Notes under the pieces: generated by a model | What the model saw: only the letters and a program-made list of their open reading frames with translations | What the model was told of the DNA's origin: nothing | The model's database searches: none | Part shown: piece by piece, positions 36,286-44,885 of the stretch | How the letters are laid out: the number at the start of each line of letters is the position of its first letter | How positions within the stretch are numbered: position 1 is the stretch's first letter | Program-made: the position numbers and the translations under genes | Origin: Phaeovulum vinaykumarii | GTDB taxonomy: Bacteria > Pseudomonadota > Alphaproteobacteria > Rhodobacterales > Rhodobacteraceae | Direction of reading: 5' to 3' | Length of the DNA stretch: 64,000 nt | Assembly (NCBI RefSeq): GCF_900156695.1 | Contig: NZ_FTOM01000001.1 | Span: forward strand, 744,001-808,000

Positions 36286-37386
36286 TCAGGCCGCGACCAG
36301 CTGGGCGCGGCGCGCGGCTTCGATGGTGAACATCCGCAATTCCCAATCCGCCAGCTCGGCCCGCGCCGAAAGCGCATGCGCAGCGCCCAGCTGGGCGGCA
36401 AGCGCCCCGGCCTGATCGGGCGGCAGATGGGCCAGCACCTCGGGGTGGGCCTGCAAGGTCTCGACCCACAGCCCTTCGGCCAGGATCACCTCGTGCCGAG
36501 GCAGCGCCATCACGAAAAAGCGTTCCTCGCGCGCGGGGGGGACGCCCGCATGCGTCTCGACCTGCGTGGTGCGCTGCGCCTGAACCGGCCGGGCCGCGGC
36601 CAGCATCTGATCGGCGCGGGCGAACATCTCGGCCTCGCCGAACCACAATTGCAGCTCGGGCGCGCCGAGAAGAAGCCGCAGCCCGGCCGAGACCACCAGT
36701 TCGCGCTGCGGCTGATCGGCGCCGAAGATCCGCGCCTCGAGCGCCAGCCGATGCGCCCCGATCCGCTCCGCATCCGCGCGGCACGAGAGCTGCGCGATCC
36801 ACTGGATCGGCCGATAGCCGTTGTCGCGCGTCAGCACCCGGTCGCCGGGGCGCAGCCAGTCCACGGGTTGCTCGCCCTCGTCGGTGGCGATCATCGTGCC
36901 GGCGCCCAGCGCGGGCAATGCGGCCAGATCGGCGGCCTCGAGGGCCAGGACCGGCTGGGCCTCCTGCCGCGCGGCGGGATAGACCTGCCCCGGTTCCAGC
37001 GGTTCGGAGGCAAGAAGCACCTCGGCCCGGCCATCGACGGCGATGCGGTCGACCCGGATCATGCCGCCGCCGGGGCCGTGCAGGAACAGCGGCGGGCCGG
37101 CAATGGCCAGCCCCTCGGCCAGAAGAGCGCCCCGCGCATCGAACAGGCGTGCCGCATCGGGCGCGCGCGGATCGGGCGACGGCGCGCGCGCGTCCGGCCC
37201 CTGCGGGTCGCCCCGCCCCGAAGGGCCCAGCGCCCATTCCCAGACGGCATCCGCCTCGGCCTCGGCCGCCGCGGCCGCGGTTTCCAGCCGCAGCCCCCGG
37301 CGCGCGGGATCATAGCCCGGAACCAGTTCCCAGGCCGCGCCGTCCTGAACCGGACGCAACGCCTCGGGCGGATATCCGCGATCCAT
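36286..37386 (-). CDS. Stand-alone Hint-domain protein
   Basis: Protein of 366 residues with a Hint (Hedgehog/intein) domain starting near residue 165: GAGTMIATDEGEQPVDWLRP, then GDRVLTRDNGYRPIQWI, and a late HEVILAEGLWVETL. The catalytic Cys/Ser expected at the start of a splicing Hint is not there (residues read LPALGAGTMIA), so self-splicing or autocleavage looks unlikely. The N-terminal part (about 1-160) is Ala-rich and unlike known domains. No signal peptide is visible. Such Hint_2 proteins are frequent in Rhodobacterales, sometimes with calcium-binding repeats, and have no established function. ATG 37386 follows AAGGGG; it is divergent from nth. Confidence 0.8.
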   Translation of the reverse strand: MDRGYPPEALRPVQDGAAWELVPGYDPARRGLRLETAAAAAEAEADAVWEWALGPSGRGDPQGPDARAPSPDPRAPDAARLFDARGALLAEGLAIAGPPLFLHGPGGGMIRVDRIAVDGRAEVLLASEPLEPGQVYPAARQEAQPVLALEAADLAALPALGAGTMIATDEGEQPVDWLRPGDRVLTRDNGYRPIQWIAQLSCRADAERIGAHRLALEARIFGADQPQRELVVSAGLRLLLGAPELQLWFGEAEMFARADQMLAAARPVQAQRTTQVETHAGVPPAREERFFVMALPRHEVILAEGLWVETLQAHPEVLAHLPPDQAGALAAQLGAAHALSARAELADWELRMFTIEAARRAQLVAA

Positions 37387-37538
37387 GAGCCGAACCCCTT
37401 GCCACGTTACATTCCTTCCAAATCTTGACCCCGGCGCTGCCAACAGCCGGTTAACACGCTGCCCATTTTGCGCGCAATTCGCCACAATTCCGACGGGATG
37501 CTTGCCCCTTGCCCCCGCGCGCGGCATAGCTGTCGGCC

Positions 37539-38189
37539 ATGAGCGCATCGCCCCCCCTGCCCCATGCCCGCATCCGCGAGGTCTTTGCCCGGTTCCAGGC
37601 CGCCAATCCCGAACCCAAGGGCGAGCTGGAGCACACCAGCGCCTTCACCCTGCTGGTTGCGGTCGCGCTGTCGGCCCAGGCCACCGATGCGGGCGTGAAC
37701 AAGGCCACGCGCGGGCTGTTCGCCGTGGCCGACACGCCCGAGAAGATGCTGGCCCTGGGCGAGGAGGGCCTGATCGCGCATATCCGCACGATCGGGCTCT
37801 TCCGCAACAAGGCCAGGAATGTCATCGCCCTGTCGCGCCGCCTGATCGAGGATTTCGACGGCCAGGTCCCCTCAAGCCGCGCCGCGCTGGAATCGCTGCC
37901 CGGCGTCGGGCGCAAGACCGCCAACGTGGTGCTGAACATGTGGTTCCACCATCCCGCGCAGGCCGTGGACACCCATGTCTTCCGCGTCGCCAACCGCACC
38001 GGCATCGCGCCGGGCCGCGACGTGCTGGCCGTGGAGCGCGCGCTCGAGGACCGCATTCCGGTCGAATTCCAGCGCCATGCCCATCACTGGCTGATCCTGC
38101 ATGGGCGCTACATCTGCACCGCACGGGCACCGCGTTGCGCGGCCTGCCCGATCGCCGACATCTGTCAATCCGAGGAGAAAACCGCGTGA
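37539..38189 (+). CDS. nth: Endonuclease III, base-excision DNA glycosylase/AP lyase
   Basis: Bifunctional glycosylase of 216 residues that removes oxidised pyrimidines and nicks the abasic site. The helix-hairpin-helix LPGVGRKTANVVLN contains the catalytic Lys, and VDTHVFRVANR holds the catalytic Asp. The 4Fe-4S cluster pattern C-x6-C-x2-C-x5-C is complete near the end (CTARAPRCAACPIADIC). The ATG at 37539 matches the family N-terminus. The stop overlaps the next gene's GTG start (GTGA), so it is coupled to the PfkB kinase; a functional link between them is not obvious. Confidence 0.96.
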   Translation: MSASPPLPHARIREVFARFQAANPEPKGELEHTSAFTLLVAVALSAQATDAGVNKATRGLFAVADTPEKMLALGEEGLIAHIRTIGLFRNKARNVIALSRRLIEDFDGQVPSSRAALESLPGVGRKTANVVLNMWFHHPAQAVDTHVFRVANRTGIAPGRDVLAVERALEDRIPVEFQRHAHHWLILHGRYICTARAPRCAACPIADICQSEEKTA

Positions 38190-39172
38190 AACGCTATCAG
38201 GTCGTGGGGATCGGCAACGCCATCGTCGATGTGCTGAGCCAGACGGACGACGCCTTTCTGGATGCCGCCGGCATCGGCAAGGGCATCATGCAGCTGATCG
38301 AGCGCGACCGCGCCGAGACGCTCTATGACGCCATGTCCAACCGCACCGAGGCCCCCGGCGGCTCGGTCGCCAACACCATCGCCGGGCTGGGCAATCTGGG
38401 TCTGAGCACCGGCTTCATCGGCCGCGTGCGCGACGATGCGCTGGGGCGGTTCTATGCCGCCTCGATGGCTGCCGAGGGCACCGATTTCGTCAACCCGCCG
38501 GTGGCGGATGCCGATCTGCCGACCTCGCGCAGCATGATCTTCGTCACCCCCGACGGCGAGCGTTCGATGAACACCTATCTGGGGATCTCGGCCGATCTGG
38601 GCACCGAAGATGTGCCCCTCGATGTCGCCGAGAATGCCGAAGCGCTGTTTCTCGAGGGCTATCTCTTCGACAAGGACCACGGCAAGGCCGCCTTCCTGAA
38701 GGCCGCGCAGGCCATTCACCGCGGCAAGGGCCGCGCGGGCATCGCGCTGTCCGATCCCTTCTGCGTGGACCGTCACCGCGACAGCTTCCGCCGGCTGGTC
38801 AAGGACGAGATGGATTTCGTCATCGGCAACCAGCACGAATGGGAATCGCTCTACCAGACCGACCTCGATGAGGCGCTGGCGCAGGCCGCGGCGGAATGCG
38901 AACTGGTCGTGTGCACCCGCTCGGGCGCCGATGTGGTGCTGATCCGCGGCGACGAGCGCGTCGAGGTGCCGGTGCACAGCGTGACCCCGGTCGATGCCAC
39001 CGGCGCGGGCGACCAGTTCGCCGCGGGCTTCATCTACGGCTATGTGACCGGCCGCCCGCTCGAGGTTGCGGGCAAGATGGGCTGCGTCGCCGCGGCCGAG
39101 GTCATCAGCCATTTCGGCGCCCGCCCCGAAGTCGACGTGCTGGAATTGTTCAAGGCCAAGGGGCTGGTCTGA
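38186..39172 (+). CDS. PfkB-family sugar/nucleoside kinase, adenosine kinase-like
   Basis: Ribokinase-fold kinase of 328 residues. The N-terminal glycine motif GGSVANTIAGLGNLGL and the C-terminal catalytic motif VDATGAGDQFAAGFIYGY, with Asp as base, are intact. The overall sequence (MKRYQVVGIGNAIVDVLSQTD) is that of the Rhodobacterales proteins annotated as adenosine kinase; the substrate is not certain from sequence. The start is GTG 38186 overlapping the nth stop by 4 bp, with GAGGAG upstream. Downstream lies a short convergent gap to the acetyltransferase gene. Confidence 0.88.
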   Translation: MKRYQVVGIGNAIVDVLSQTDDAFLDAAGIGKGIMQLIERDRAETLYDAMSNRTEAPGGSVANTIAGLGNLGLSTGFIGRVRDDALGRFYAASMAAEGTDFVNPPVADADLPTSRSMIFVTPDGERSMNTYLGISADLGTEDVPLDVAENAEALFLEGYLFDKDHGKAAFLKAAQAIHRGKGRAGIALSDPFCVDRHRDSFRRLVKDEMDFVIGNQHEWESLYQTDLDEALAQAAAECELVVCTRSGADVVLIRGDERVEVPVHSVTPVDATGAGDQFAAGFIYGYVTGRPLEVAGKMGCVAAAEVISHFGARPEVDVLELFKAKGLV

Positions 39173-39226
39173 CGCCGCCCTGACGCCGGGCGGGGGGCGG
39201 CGCGCCGCCCCTTGCCGCGCCCATTT

Positions 39227-39949
39227 TCAGACTTCGCGCACCATCGCCAGCGCCGCACCGAAGGCAAAGAGCACCCGCGCCAGCGGCACCTGCATCCGGT
39301 GGGTGACGGTAAAGCCCATGCGTTCGTAGAGCGCGCGGGCGCGGGTGTTTTCCTCGATCACGTCCAGACGCAGCGCGCGATGCCCGCGCAACTGCGCCTC
39401 GAGGCAGAGCGCCTCGAGAAGCGCGGTGCCGATGCCCCGGCCACGGTGGGCTTCGGCCACGACAAGACCATCGACCATGAAGCCCTGTTGCGAGACATCG
39501 CGCGCCAGCACGCTCAGGCAGCTCTTGCGCCAGAGCGCGCCCAGCCGGCCATAGACCGCGACCAGATCGCCGAACCCGCCGCCCACGAAGGCGCCCGTGC
39601 GGGTGCGAAACCCCGCGATGCCCAGCACCTGCCCGCGATCGTCCACCGCCGCCAGCACGTGATCGGCCGCCATCACCCGTTCGATGAAGCGCAGCGCCCT
39701 GGGGGCCGGCCCCATCACCCGGCCGAGCTTGTCGCCGAAGGCCTCCCAGTAGAGTGCGGCCGCCGCGGCGCGCTGATCGGGCGTGATCCCGCAGCGGATC
39801 GACCAGCTTCCGGGGGGCGCGGGCGTCTCGGCGCCGCGCGCAAGATCAAGCGCAAGCGCGCTTGCGGCCTCGAGCGCGGCAAGCCCCGCAAGAGGCACCC
39901 CCGCATCCCCGTCCCCGTCCCGCATCATCCGATCCTGTTCCAGCGTCAC
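39227..39949 (-). CDS. GNAT-family N-acetyltransferase
   Basis: Acetyltransferase of 240 residues; acyl-acceptor unknown. The acetyl-CoA-binding loop VVAEAHRGRGIGTALLEALC (motif A) and the following RLDVIEENTRARALYERMGF (motif B) are clear at about residues 165-215. The first 45 residues are Ala-rich and probably an extension before the fold. GTG 39949 was chosen because GGGAGAG stands at the right spacing; two in-frame ATGs 7 and 8 codons further in are alternatives. It is transcribed away from azlCD across a gap with tandem repeats. Confidence 0.84.
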   Translation of the reverse strand: MTLEQDRMMRDGDGDAGVPLAGLAALEAASALALDLARGAETPAPPGSWSIRCGITPDQRAAAAALYWEAFGDKLGRVMGPAPRALRFIERVMAADHVLAAVDDRGQVLGIAGFRTRTGAFVGGGFGDLVAVYGRLGALWRKSCLSVLARDVSQQGFMVDGLVVAEAHRGRGIGTALLEALCLEAQLRGHRALRLDVIEENTRARALYERMGFTVTHRMQVPLARVLFAFGAALAMVREV

Positions 39950-39971
39950 GCCGTCTCTCCCGAAGGTGCCC

Positions 39972-40030
39972 GGCCCCAAGTGAGTTGGCCCCAAGTGATT
40001 GGCCCCAGACGGATTGGCCCGAAGCCAACG
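39972..40030. repeat. Degenerate 15-bp tandem repeat in the GNAT/azlC divergent gap
   Basis: Units begin at 39972, 39987, 40001 and 40016, each starting GGCCC and following the pattern GGCCCCAAGTGAGTT with growing divergence. The array fills the middle of the 141-bp region between two divergent genes. It could be a cluster of regulator sites or an expanded microsatellite. No -35/-10 pair is recognisable inside it. Confidence 0.7.
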
Positions 40031-40090
40031 GGCCTTGCGCCGCCCGGTCACGCGACTACAACTGGCCCATCCCACAGCCCTGGACAAGCG

Positions 40091-40834
40091 ATGACCGACC
40101 GGACCCCCGACACCGCCCCCGCGCGTGACATTCGCGCCGCCTATATTCTGGGCCTTCTGCGGGGCATTCCCTTCCTGCTGGTGATCGTGCCCTTTGGCCT
40201 GCTGTTCGGGGTGTCGGCCGCGGAATCGGGCCTGCCGCTGAGCCAGATCATGGGCTTCTCGATCCTGGTCATCGCCGGGGCGGCGCAATTCACCGCGCTG
40301 CAGATGATGAACGACAACGCGCCGATGATCGCGGTGCTGGCCACGTCGCTGGCGGTCAACCTGCGCATGGCGATGTATTCGGCCTCGCTCGCGCCGCATG
40401 TCGGGCGCGCGCCCACCTGGAAGAAGGCCCTGCTGGCCTATTTCATGGCCGACCAGCCCTATGCCGTGGCGCACGAGGATTACGAGGCCAACCCGGCCCG
40501 GCCGCTGGGGGGCAAGCTGGCGATCTTCTTCGGCGCGGCCACCCCGATCTGCGGCAGCTGGTATGTGGCAACCCTGGCAGGCGCGGTGCTGGGCCAGGCG
40601 ATCCCGCCCGAATTCGCGCTGGATTTCGCGGTGCCGATCACCTTCCTGGCGATCGTGGCGCCGCTGATGCGCAGCCTGCCGCATCTGGTGGCGGCGGGCG
40701 TGTCGGTCGCCGGCACGCTGGCGCTGTCGTTCGTGCCCAACGGCATGGGTCTTCTGATCGCGGCGCTGGCGGCCATGGCGGCGGGTGCACAGACCGAAAC
40801 CTGGCTGGCCCGGCGCCGGGCGCGGCAGTCCTGA
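40091..40834 (+). CDS. azlC: AzlC-family branched-chain amino acid exporter, large subunit
   Basis: Inner-membrane protein of 247 residues, the larger half of an AzlCD-type exporter. Family features are AYILGLLRGIPFLLVIVPFG, VIAGAAQFTALQMM, and the NLRMAMYSASLAPH segment followed by LAYFMADQPYAVA. About six to seven helices are visible. AzlCD proteins export branched-chain amino acids or analogues, but substrates of most members are unknown. ATG 40091 is the natural start. The small subunit azlD follows with a 19-bp gap. Confidence 0.9.
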   Translation: MTDRTPDTAPARDIRAAYILGLLRGIPFLLVIVPFGLLFGVSAAESGLPLSQIMGFSILVIAGAAQFTALQMMNDNAPMIAVLATSLAVNLRMAMYSASLAPHVGRAPTWKKALLAYFMADQPYAVAHEDYEANPARPLGGKLAIFFGAATPICGSWYVATLAGAVLGQAIPPEFALDFAVPITFLAIVAPLMRSLPHLVAAGVSVAGTLALSFVPNGMGLLIAALAAMAAGAQTETWLARRRARQS

Positions 40835-40853
40835 AAACGCGGGAGGCATGACC

Positions 40854-41186
40854 ATGACCAGCTATACCCCCACCGACATCTGGACGGTGATCGTGCTTCT
40901 GGGGCTGGGCACCTTCGGGCTGCGCTTCTCGTTCCTGGGCGCGCTGGGGCGGCGGCCGCTGCCCGACTGGGCGCTGCGGCATCTGCGCTACACGGCGGTG
41001 GCGATCATGCCGGGGCTGGTGGCGCCGCTGGTGCTGTGGCCCGCGGCCACGGGCGGGCAGACCGACCCCGCGCGCCTGCTGGCGGCGCTGGCCGCCATTG
41101 TCTGCGGCATGGCCACGCGCAACACGCTGGTAGCGATCCTGGGCGGGCTGGCCGCGCTCTATCTGGGGCTGTTCAGCTTCGGCTGA
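40854..41186 (+). CDS. azlD: AzlD-family small subunit of the amino acid exporter
   Basis: Small membrane protein of 110 residues with about four helices, the required partner of AzlC. Typical stretches are LLGLGTFGLRFSFLGALGRRP, LRYTAVAIMPGLVAPLVLW and the final CGMATRNTLVAILGGLAALYL. Two ATGs lie two codons apart (40848 and 40854). The second is chosen since GGGAGG is only one base from the first but 7 bases from it. It is cotranscribed with azlC. Confidence 0.88.
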   Translation: MTSYTPTDIWTVIVLLGLGTFGLRFSFLGALGRRPLPDWALRHLRYTAVAIMPGLVAPLVLWPAATGGQTDPARLLAALAAIVCGMATRNTLVAILGGLAALYLGLFSFG

Positions 41187-41253
41187 CCGCCCGCGCGCAC
41201 AGGTGGCTTGCGGGCGGGGCCGCTCAATGCCCCGCCCGCAAGCCCCCCGCCGC

Positions 41254-41904
41254 TCAATGCCCCGCCGGACGCTCGATCCCCAGCTCGCGGGCGCGTTCGG
41301 CCTCGATCATCAGCACGCCCGAATTGTTGGCCGGGTCGCCGTCGTAATGGTCATGCGTGACCACGCCCGGCAGCGCACCGAAGGCCGCCGACAGGCGCAC
41401 CGGCGAAAAGCCCCCCGGCAGATCCTTGAATTCGGGGATCGTGCGCAGCACCTGGGCCACCGAATTGGCGCAGAAGGCCTTGGGCGCGGCGCCATGCGCC
41501 TCGACCGCGGCGCGCAGACGCTCGGCGGTTTCCAGGCTGACGGCCAGCTTCTGGTCGCGCACGAAATAGGTCTCGCGGGCGTGGTAGTCGATGTAGAACT
41601 TCCGCATCTGCTCGGTGATGCCATAGAGCACGTCGTTCCGCTCGGGCACCCAGGGGTGATAGAAGGTGCCCGCCGGATCGAACAGGACGCGCTGCGTGCC
41701 GTCGATCAGCAGCGACGAATGCCCCCCCGCCCCGGTATTGGTCGAGATGACCGTATAAAGCGTGATCGAGGGCGGCGCGCCGGTGACATGGGCCGCGCGG
41801 GCGACCTCTTCGTCGGGGGCCCAGACCGTCGAGGCTCCACAGGCCGCAAGAACAAGCGGCAGCAACAGGGTCAGAAGCAGGCGGAGGGGGCGGAGCGGGG
41901 TCAT
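41254..41904 (-). CDS. Lipoprotein with permuted-papain-like His/Cys arrangement
   Basis: Predicted lipoprotein of 216 residues; the lipobox LVLAACG puts Cys22 as the lipidated residue. I do not recognise an experimentally defined family. His62 lies in GGHSSLLIDGTQRVLFDPAG and Cys145 in KAFCANSVAQVLRTIP at the start of a predicted helix. His-first, Cys-second order within a compact domain is the pattern of circularly permuted papain-like hydrolases (YiiX/YaeF, LRAT, NlpC relatives). If so it would be an envelope amidase or protease. The ATG at 41904 opens the signal peptide. It converges on azlD. Confidence 0.72.
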   Translation of the reverse strand: MTPLRPLRLLLTLLLPLVLAACGASTVWAPDEEVARAAHVTGAPPSITLYTVISTNTGAGGHSSLLIDGTQRVLFDPAGTFYHPWVPERNDVLYGITEQMRKFYIDYHARETYFVRDQKLAVSLETAERLRAAVEAHGAAPKAFCANSVAQVLRTIPEFKDLPGGFSPVRLSAAFGALPGVVTHDHYDGDPANNSGVLMIEAERARELGIERPAGH

Positions 41905-42042
41905 CGGAACCTCGGGCGCTGGGGGAGGGCACGCCCCCCAAAGCATCAAACGCCCCGGCGATCAACCGATCCCGCCGCGCTGAGGCATCTGCGCCGCGCG
42001 GCGGGGCTTTCGGGGCACAGGCGTTCGGGGCGCGCACAGGCT

Positions 42043-43071
42043 TCAGGGCAAACGCCAGACCCAGGCGCCCGTGTCGCTGCGCGTGCGCGTCACCTCGCCC
42101 CGGCGCAGGAGGTGGTTGAGATGCGCCACCGCCTCGACCAGCGCCAGGTTGGTCTCGGCTGGCCCGATCTCGCGCGCGAACAGCGGTGGGAAACATTCGA
42201 TCGCGGTGCGCGGGGTTTCCAGATGGCTGCGCAGCCGCGCCAAAGCGCCGATGTGGTTGTCGGCCATCTGCCGCAGGCGCACCGGCAGGCCGGTGAAGGG
42301 CGTCTTGTGCCCCGGCAGAACCAGATGCCGGTCCTCGGCATGATTGGCCAGCCGCGCACAGGCGTCCAGCCAGTCGGCCAGCGGATCGGCGTCGGGTTCC
42401 GAGGCATAGACCCCGATATTGGCGGAAATCGACGGCAACAATTGATCGCCCCCGATCACCAGATCGTCGTCGCGGCTCCACAGGGTGACATGCTCGGGCG
42501 CGTGACCATCGCCCATGCGCACGTCCCACGTCCGCCCGCCGGCGTGGAAGATGTCGCCCTCGCTCAGCCGGGTGAAGCCATAGGGCAGGGGATGCACGCA
42601 ATCGGCAAAGTTGAAGGGCCGTTCGGTCGCGCGCCGCGCCAGCTCGTCTTCCGGCAGGCCCGCGTCACGCCAGAAGTCCAGCGTCTGCGCCGTGGGCAGC
42701 GGCTGCACGTCGAGCGTCAGCATCCGCGCCCAGAGCCACGACAGCCGCGAGGTGACCAGTTCCGCGCCGCGCGCCATGAACCAGCCCGCAAGGCCCACGT
42801 GGTCGGGGTGGTAATGCGTGACCAGGACGCGCCGCACCGGCCGCCCGCCCAGCGGCCCGGTCAGAAGCCCCTCCCAGATCGCGCGCGACCGGCGGCTGTC
42901 AAAGCCGGTATCGACCAGCGTCCAGCCGTCGCCATCGTCGAGCGCCAGGCAATTGACATGATCGAGCGCCATCGGCAGAGGCAGCCGCAGCCACAGCACG
43001 CCCGGCGCCACCTCAAGCGCCGCGCCGGGCTCGGGCGGGGCCGTCCAGGGGTATCGGATCGGCGCGTTCAC
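42043..43071 (-). CDS. Metallo-beta-lactamase-fold hydrolase
   Basis: Hydrolase of 342 residues. The zinc-binding motif is THYHPDHVGLAGW (HxHxDH), with further ligands in GDGHAPEHV, IGGDQLLPSI and LVLPGHKTPF. A C-terminal helical region with a winged-helix look (LVEAVAHLNHLLRRGEVTRT) resembles the LACTB2-like family. It may be a thioesterase or lactonase-type hydrolase. The start is GTG 43071, overlapping the acyl-CoA dehydrogenase stop as GTGA. Coupling to that gene supports a role in acyl-CoA or thioester metabolism, which remains inference. Confidence 0.85.
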   Translation of the reverse strand: MNAPIRYPWTAPPEPGAALEVAPGVLWLRLPLPMALDHVNCLALDDGDGWTLVDTGFDSRRSRAIWEGLLTGPLGGRPVRRVLVTHYHPDHVGLAGWFMARGAELVTSRLSWLWARMLTLDVQPLPTAQTLDFWRDAGLPEDELARRATERPFNFADCVHPLPYGFTRLSEGDIFHAGGRTWDVRMGDGHAPEHVTLWSRDDDLVIGGDQLLPSISANIGVYASEPDADPLADWLDACARLANHAEDRHLVLPGHKTPFTGLPVRLRQMADNHIGALARLRSHLETPRTAIECFPPLFAREIGPAETNLALVEAVAHLNHLLRRGEVTRTRSDTGAWVWRLP

Positions 43072-44750
43072 AAGCCCAGATCCGCATCCGACAGCGCCGA
43101 AAGATCGCCCAAGCCCGCGCGCGCCTCGACCAGATGCGCGGCATAATGGGGCAGAAGCCGCAAGATATAGACGCGCGCCAGCTTTTCGCGCGTGGGGTCG
43201 GCCAGGGCCGCGCGCAGGTGGTAATGTGCCCCCAGCACGCGGGCAAAGGCCATCAGATAGGCCACCGCCCCGGCCGAGCGGTCGGGCATGTCCTGCGCCA
43301 GAAGCGTCTCGGTCGCCTCGCGCAGGGTCTCGGCCGCGGCCCAGACCTTGCCGGCCAGATCGGGCAGGCGGGCGCGGGCATCCTCGGCGCCGTCCTCGAT
43401 CTCCTGCAACAGGCGGAAGGCTGCCTCGCCGCCATCGGCCATCTTGCGCCCGACCAGATCCAGCGCCTGAATGCCGTTGGTGCCCTCGTAGATCGCGGTC
43501 ACGCGCACGTCGCGGCAGAATTGCGCGGCGCCGGTTTCCTCGACATAGCCCATGCCGCCATGCACCTGCACGCCGGTTTCGGACACGCGGATGCCCACCT
43601 CGGTGCCAAAGGCCTTTGCGATGGGCGTCAGGAACGCCGCCCGCGCCGCCCAATCCGCCCCGCCCGCGGCCCGCGCCATGTCGAGCGCCACCGCACAGGC
43701 CAGCGCGATCGACCGCGCGGCAAAGACATCGGCGCGCATCGTGGCCAGCATCCGCCGCACGTCGGGATGGCCCGCGATCACGCCCATCTGCGCGCGTTCG
43801 GCGGCATAGGCGGTGGCTTTCTGAAGCGCGGCCTCGGCCACGCCGATGCCCTGCACCCCCACCGCCAGCCGGGCGTTGTTCATCATCGTGAACATGGCCG
43901 CCATGCCGCGGTTTTCCGCCCCGACCAGGAAGCCCGTCGCCCCCTCGAAGGCCATGACGCAGGTGGGCGAGCCATGCAGCCCCATCTTGTGCTCGAGGCT
44001 GACCACCTTGAGGCTGTTGGCCGCGCCGGGGTTGCCGTCGGCGTCGGGCAGATACTTGGGCACCATGAACAGGCTGATCCCGCGGGTGCCCGCCGCCGCC
44101 CCCGGCAACCGCGCCAGCACCAGGTGGCAGACATTCGCGGTGATGTCGCTGTCGCCCCACGAGATGAAGATCTTCTGGCCCGTGATCGCATAGGTGCCGT
44201 CGCCGCGCGGTTCGGCCTTGCTGCGCAGCGCGCCCACATCCGATCCCGCCTGCGGTTCGGTCAGGTTCATCGTGCCCGACCATTCCCCCGAGATCAGCCT
44301 GGGCAGATAGAGCGCCTGCATCTCGGGGCTGGCGTGGTGCTCCAGCGCCTCGATCTGGCCCTGGCTCAGCAGCGGGTTGAGCTGGAGCGCAAGGCACGCC
44401 CCCGACATCATGTCATTGACCGCCATGTTCAGCGCCTGCGGCAGGCCCATGCCGCCGTGTTCGGGCCCCGCGGCCAGGCCGATCCAGCCGCCCTCGGCGA
44501 TGGTGCGATAGGCGTCGGCGAAACCGGGCGTGGCGCGCACGACCCCGTTTTCCAGCCGCGCCGGATGCAGGTCGCCCGCCCGGTTCAGCGGCGCCAGGGC
44601 GGTATCGCACATGCGCCCGGCCTCGGTCAGGATCGCCTCGACGGTCTCGGGCGTGGCCTCGGCAAAGCGCGCCTCGGCGGCCACGGGCGCCAGCGGCACC
44701 ACCTCGTCCAGGATGAAACGGAATTCGCCAACCGGCGCGCGATAGCTCAT
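43068..44750 (-). CDS. Acyl-CoA dehydrogenase with C-terminal extension
   Basis: FAD-dependent dehydrogenase, 560 residues, introducing a 2,3 double bond into an acyl-CoA thioester. The middle domain shows SGTMNLTEPQAGSDVGALRS and the FAD region GQKIFISWGDSD; the C-terminal helical domain includes QVHGGMGYVEETGAAQFCRD and ITAIYEGTNGIQALDLVGRK in shortened form. An extra C-terminal segment (about 470-560) is characteristic of the DmdC/fadE5-like group, whose members include 3-methylmercaptopropionyl-CoA dehydrogenase. The exact substrate cannot be read. ATG 44750 is the clear start; it is divergent from sua5. Confidence 0.9.
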   Translation of the reverse strand: MSYRAPVGEFRFILDEVVPLAPVAAEARFAEATPETVEAILTEAGRMCDTALAPLNRAGDLHPARLENGVVRATPGFADAYRTIAEGGWIGLAAGPEHGGMGLPQALNMAVNDMMSGACLALQLNPLLSQGQIEALEHHASPEMQALYLPRLISGEWSGTMNLTEPQAGSDVGALRSKAEPRGDGTYAITGQKIFISWGDSDITANVCHLVLARLPGAAAGTRGISLFMVPKYLPDADGNPGAANSLKVVSLEHKMGLHGSPTCVMAFEGATGFLVGAENRGMAAMFTMMNNARLAVGVQGIGVAEAALQKATAYAAERAQMGVIAGHPDVRRMLATMRADVFAARSIALACAVALDMARAAGGADWAARAAFLTPIAKAFGTEVGIRVSETGVQVHGGMGYVEETGAAQFCRDVRVTAIYEGTNGIQALDLVGRKMADGGEAAFRLLQEIEDGAEDARARLPDLAGKVWAAAETLREATETLLAQDMPDRSAGAVAYLMAFARVLGAHYHLRAALADPTREKLARVYILRLLPHYAAHLVEARAGLGDLSALSDADLGL

Positions 44751-44885
44751 GACACTCCCCCCCCGACAGGCGCCTTGGCTTTCGCCGCGGGGGCGCCTAT
44801 GTCCGTCCTAGTCAGGGGTCAAGGTTACCGCAAGGTCAGACCCCATCAACCCGCAACGCTGCGTCATGCCGGGGGGCCTCACGCA

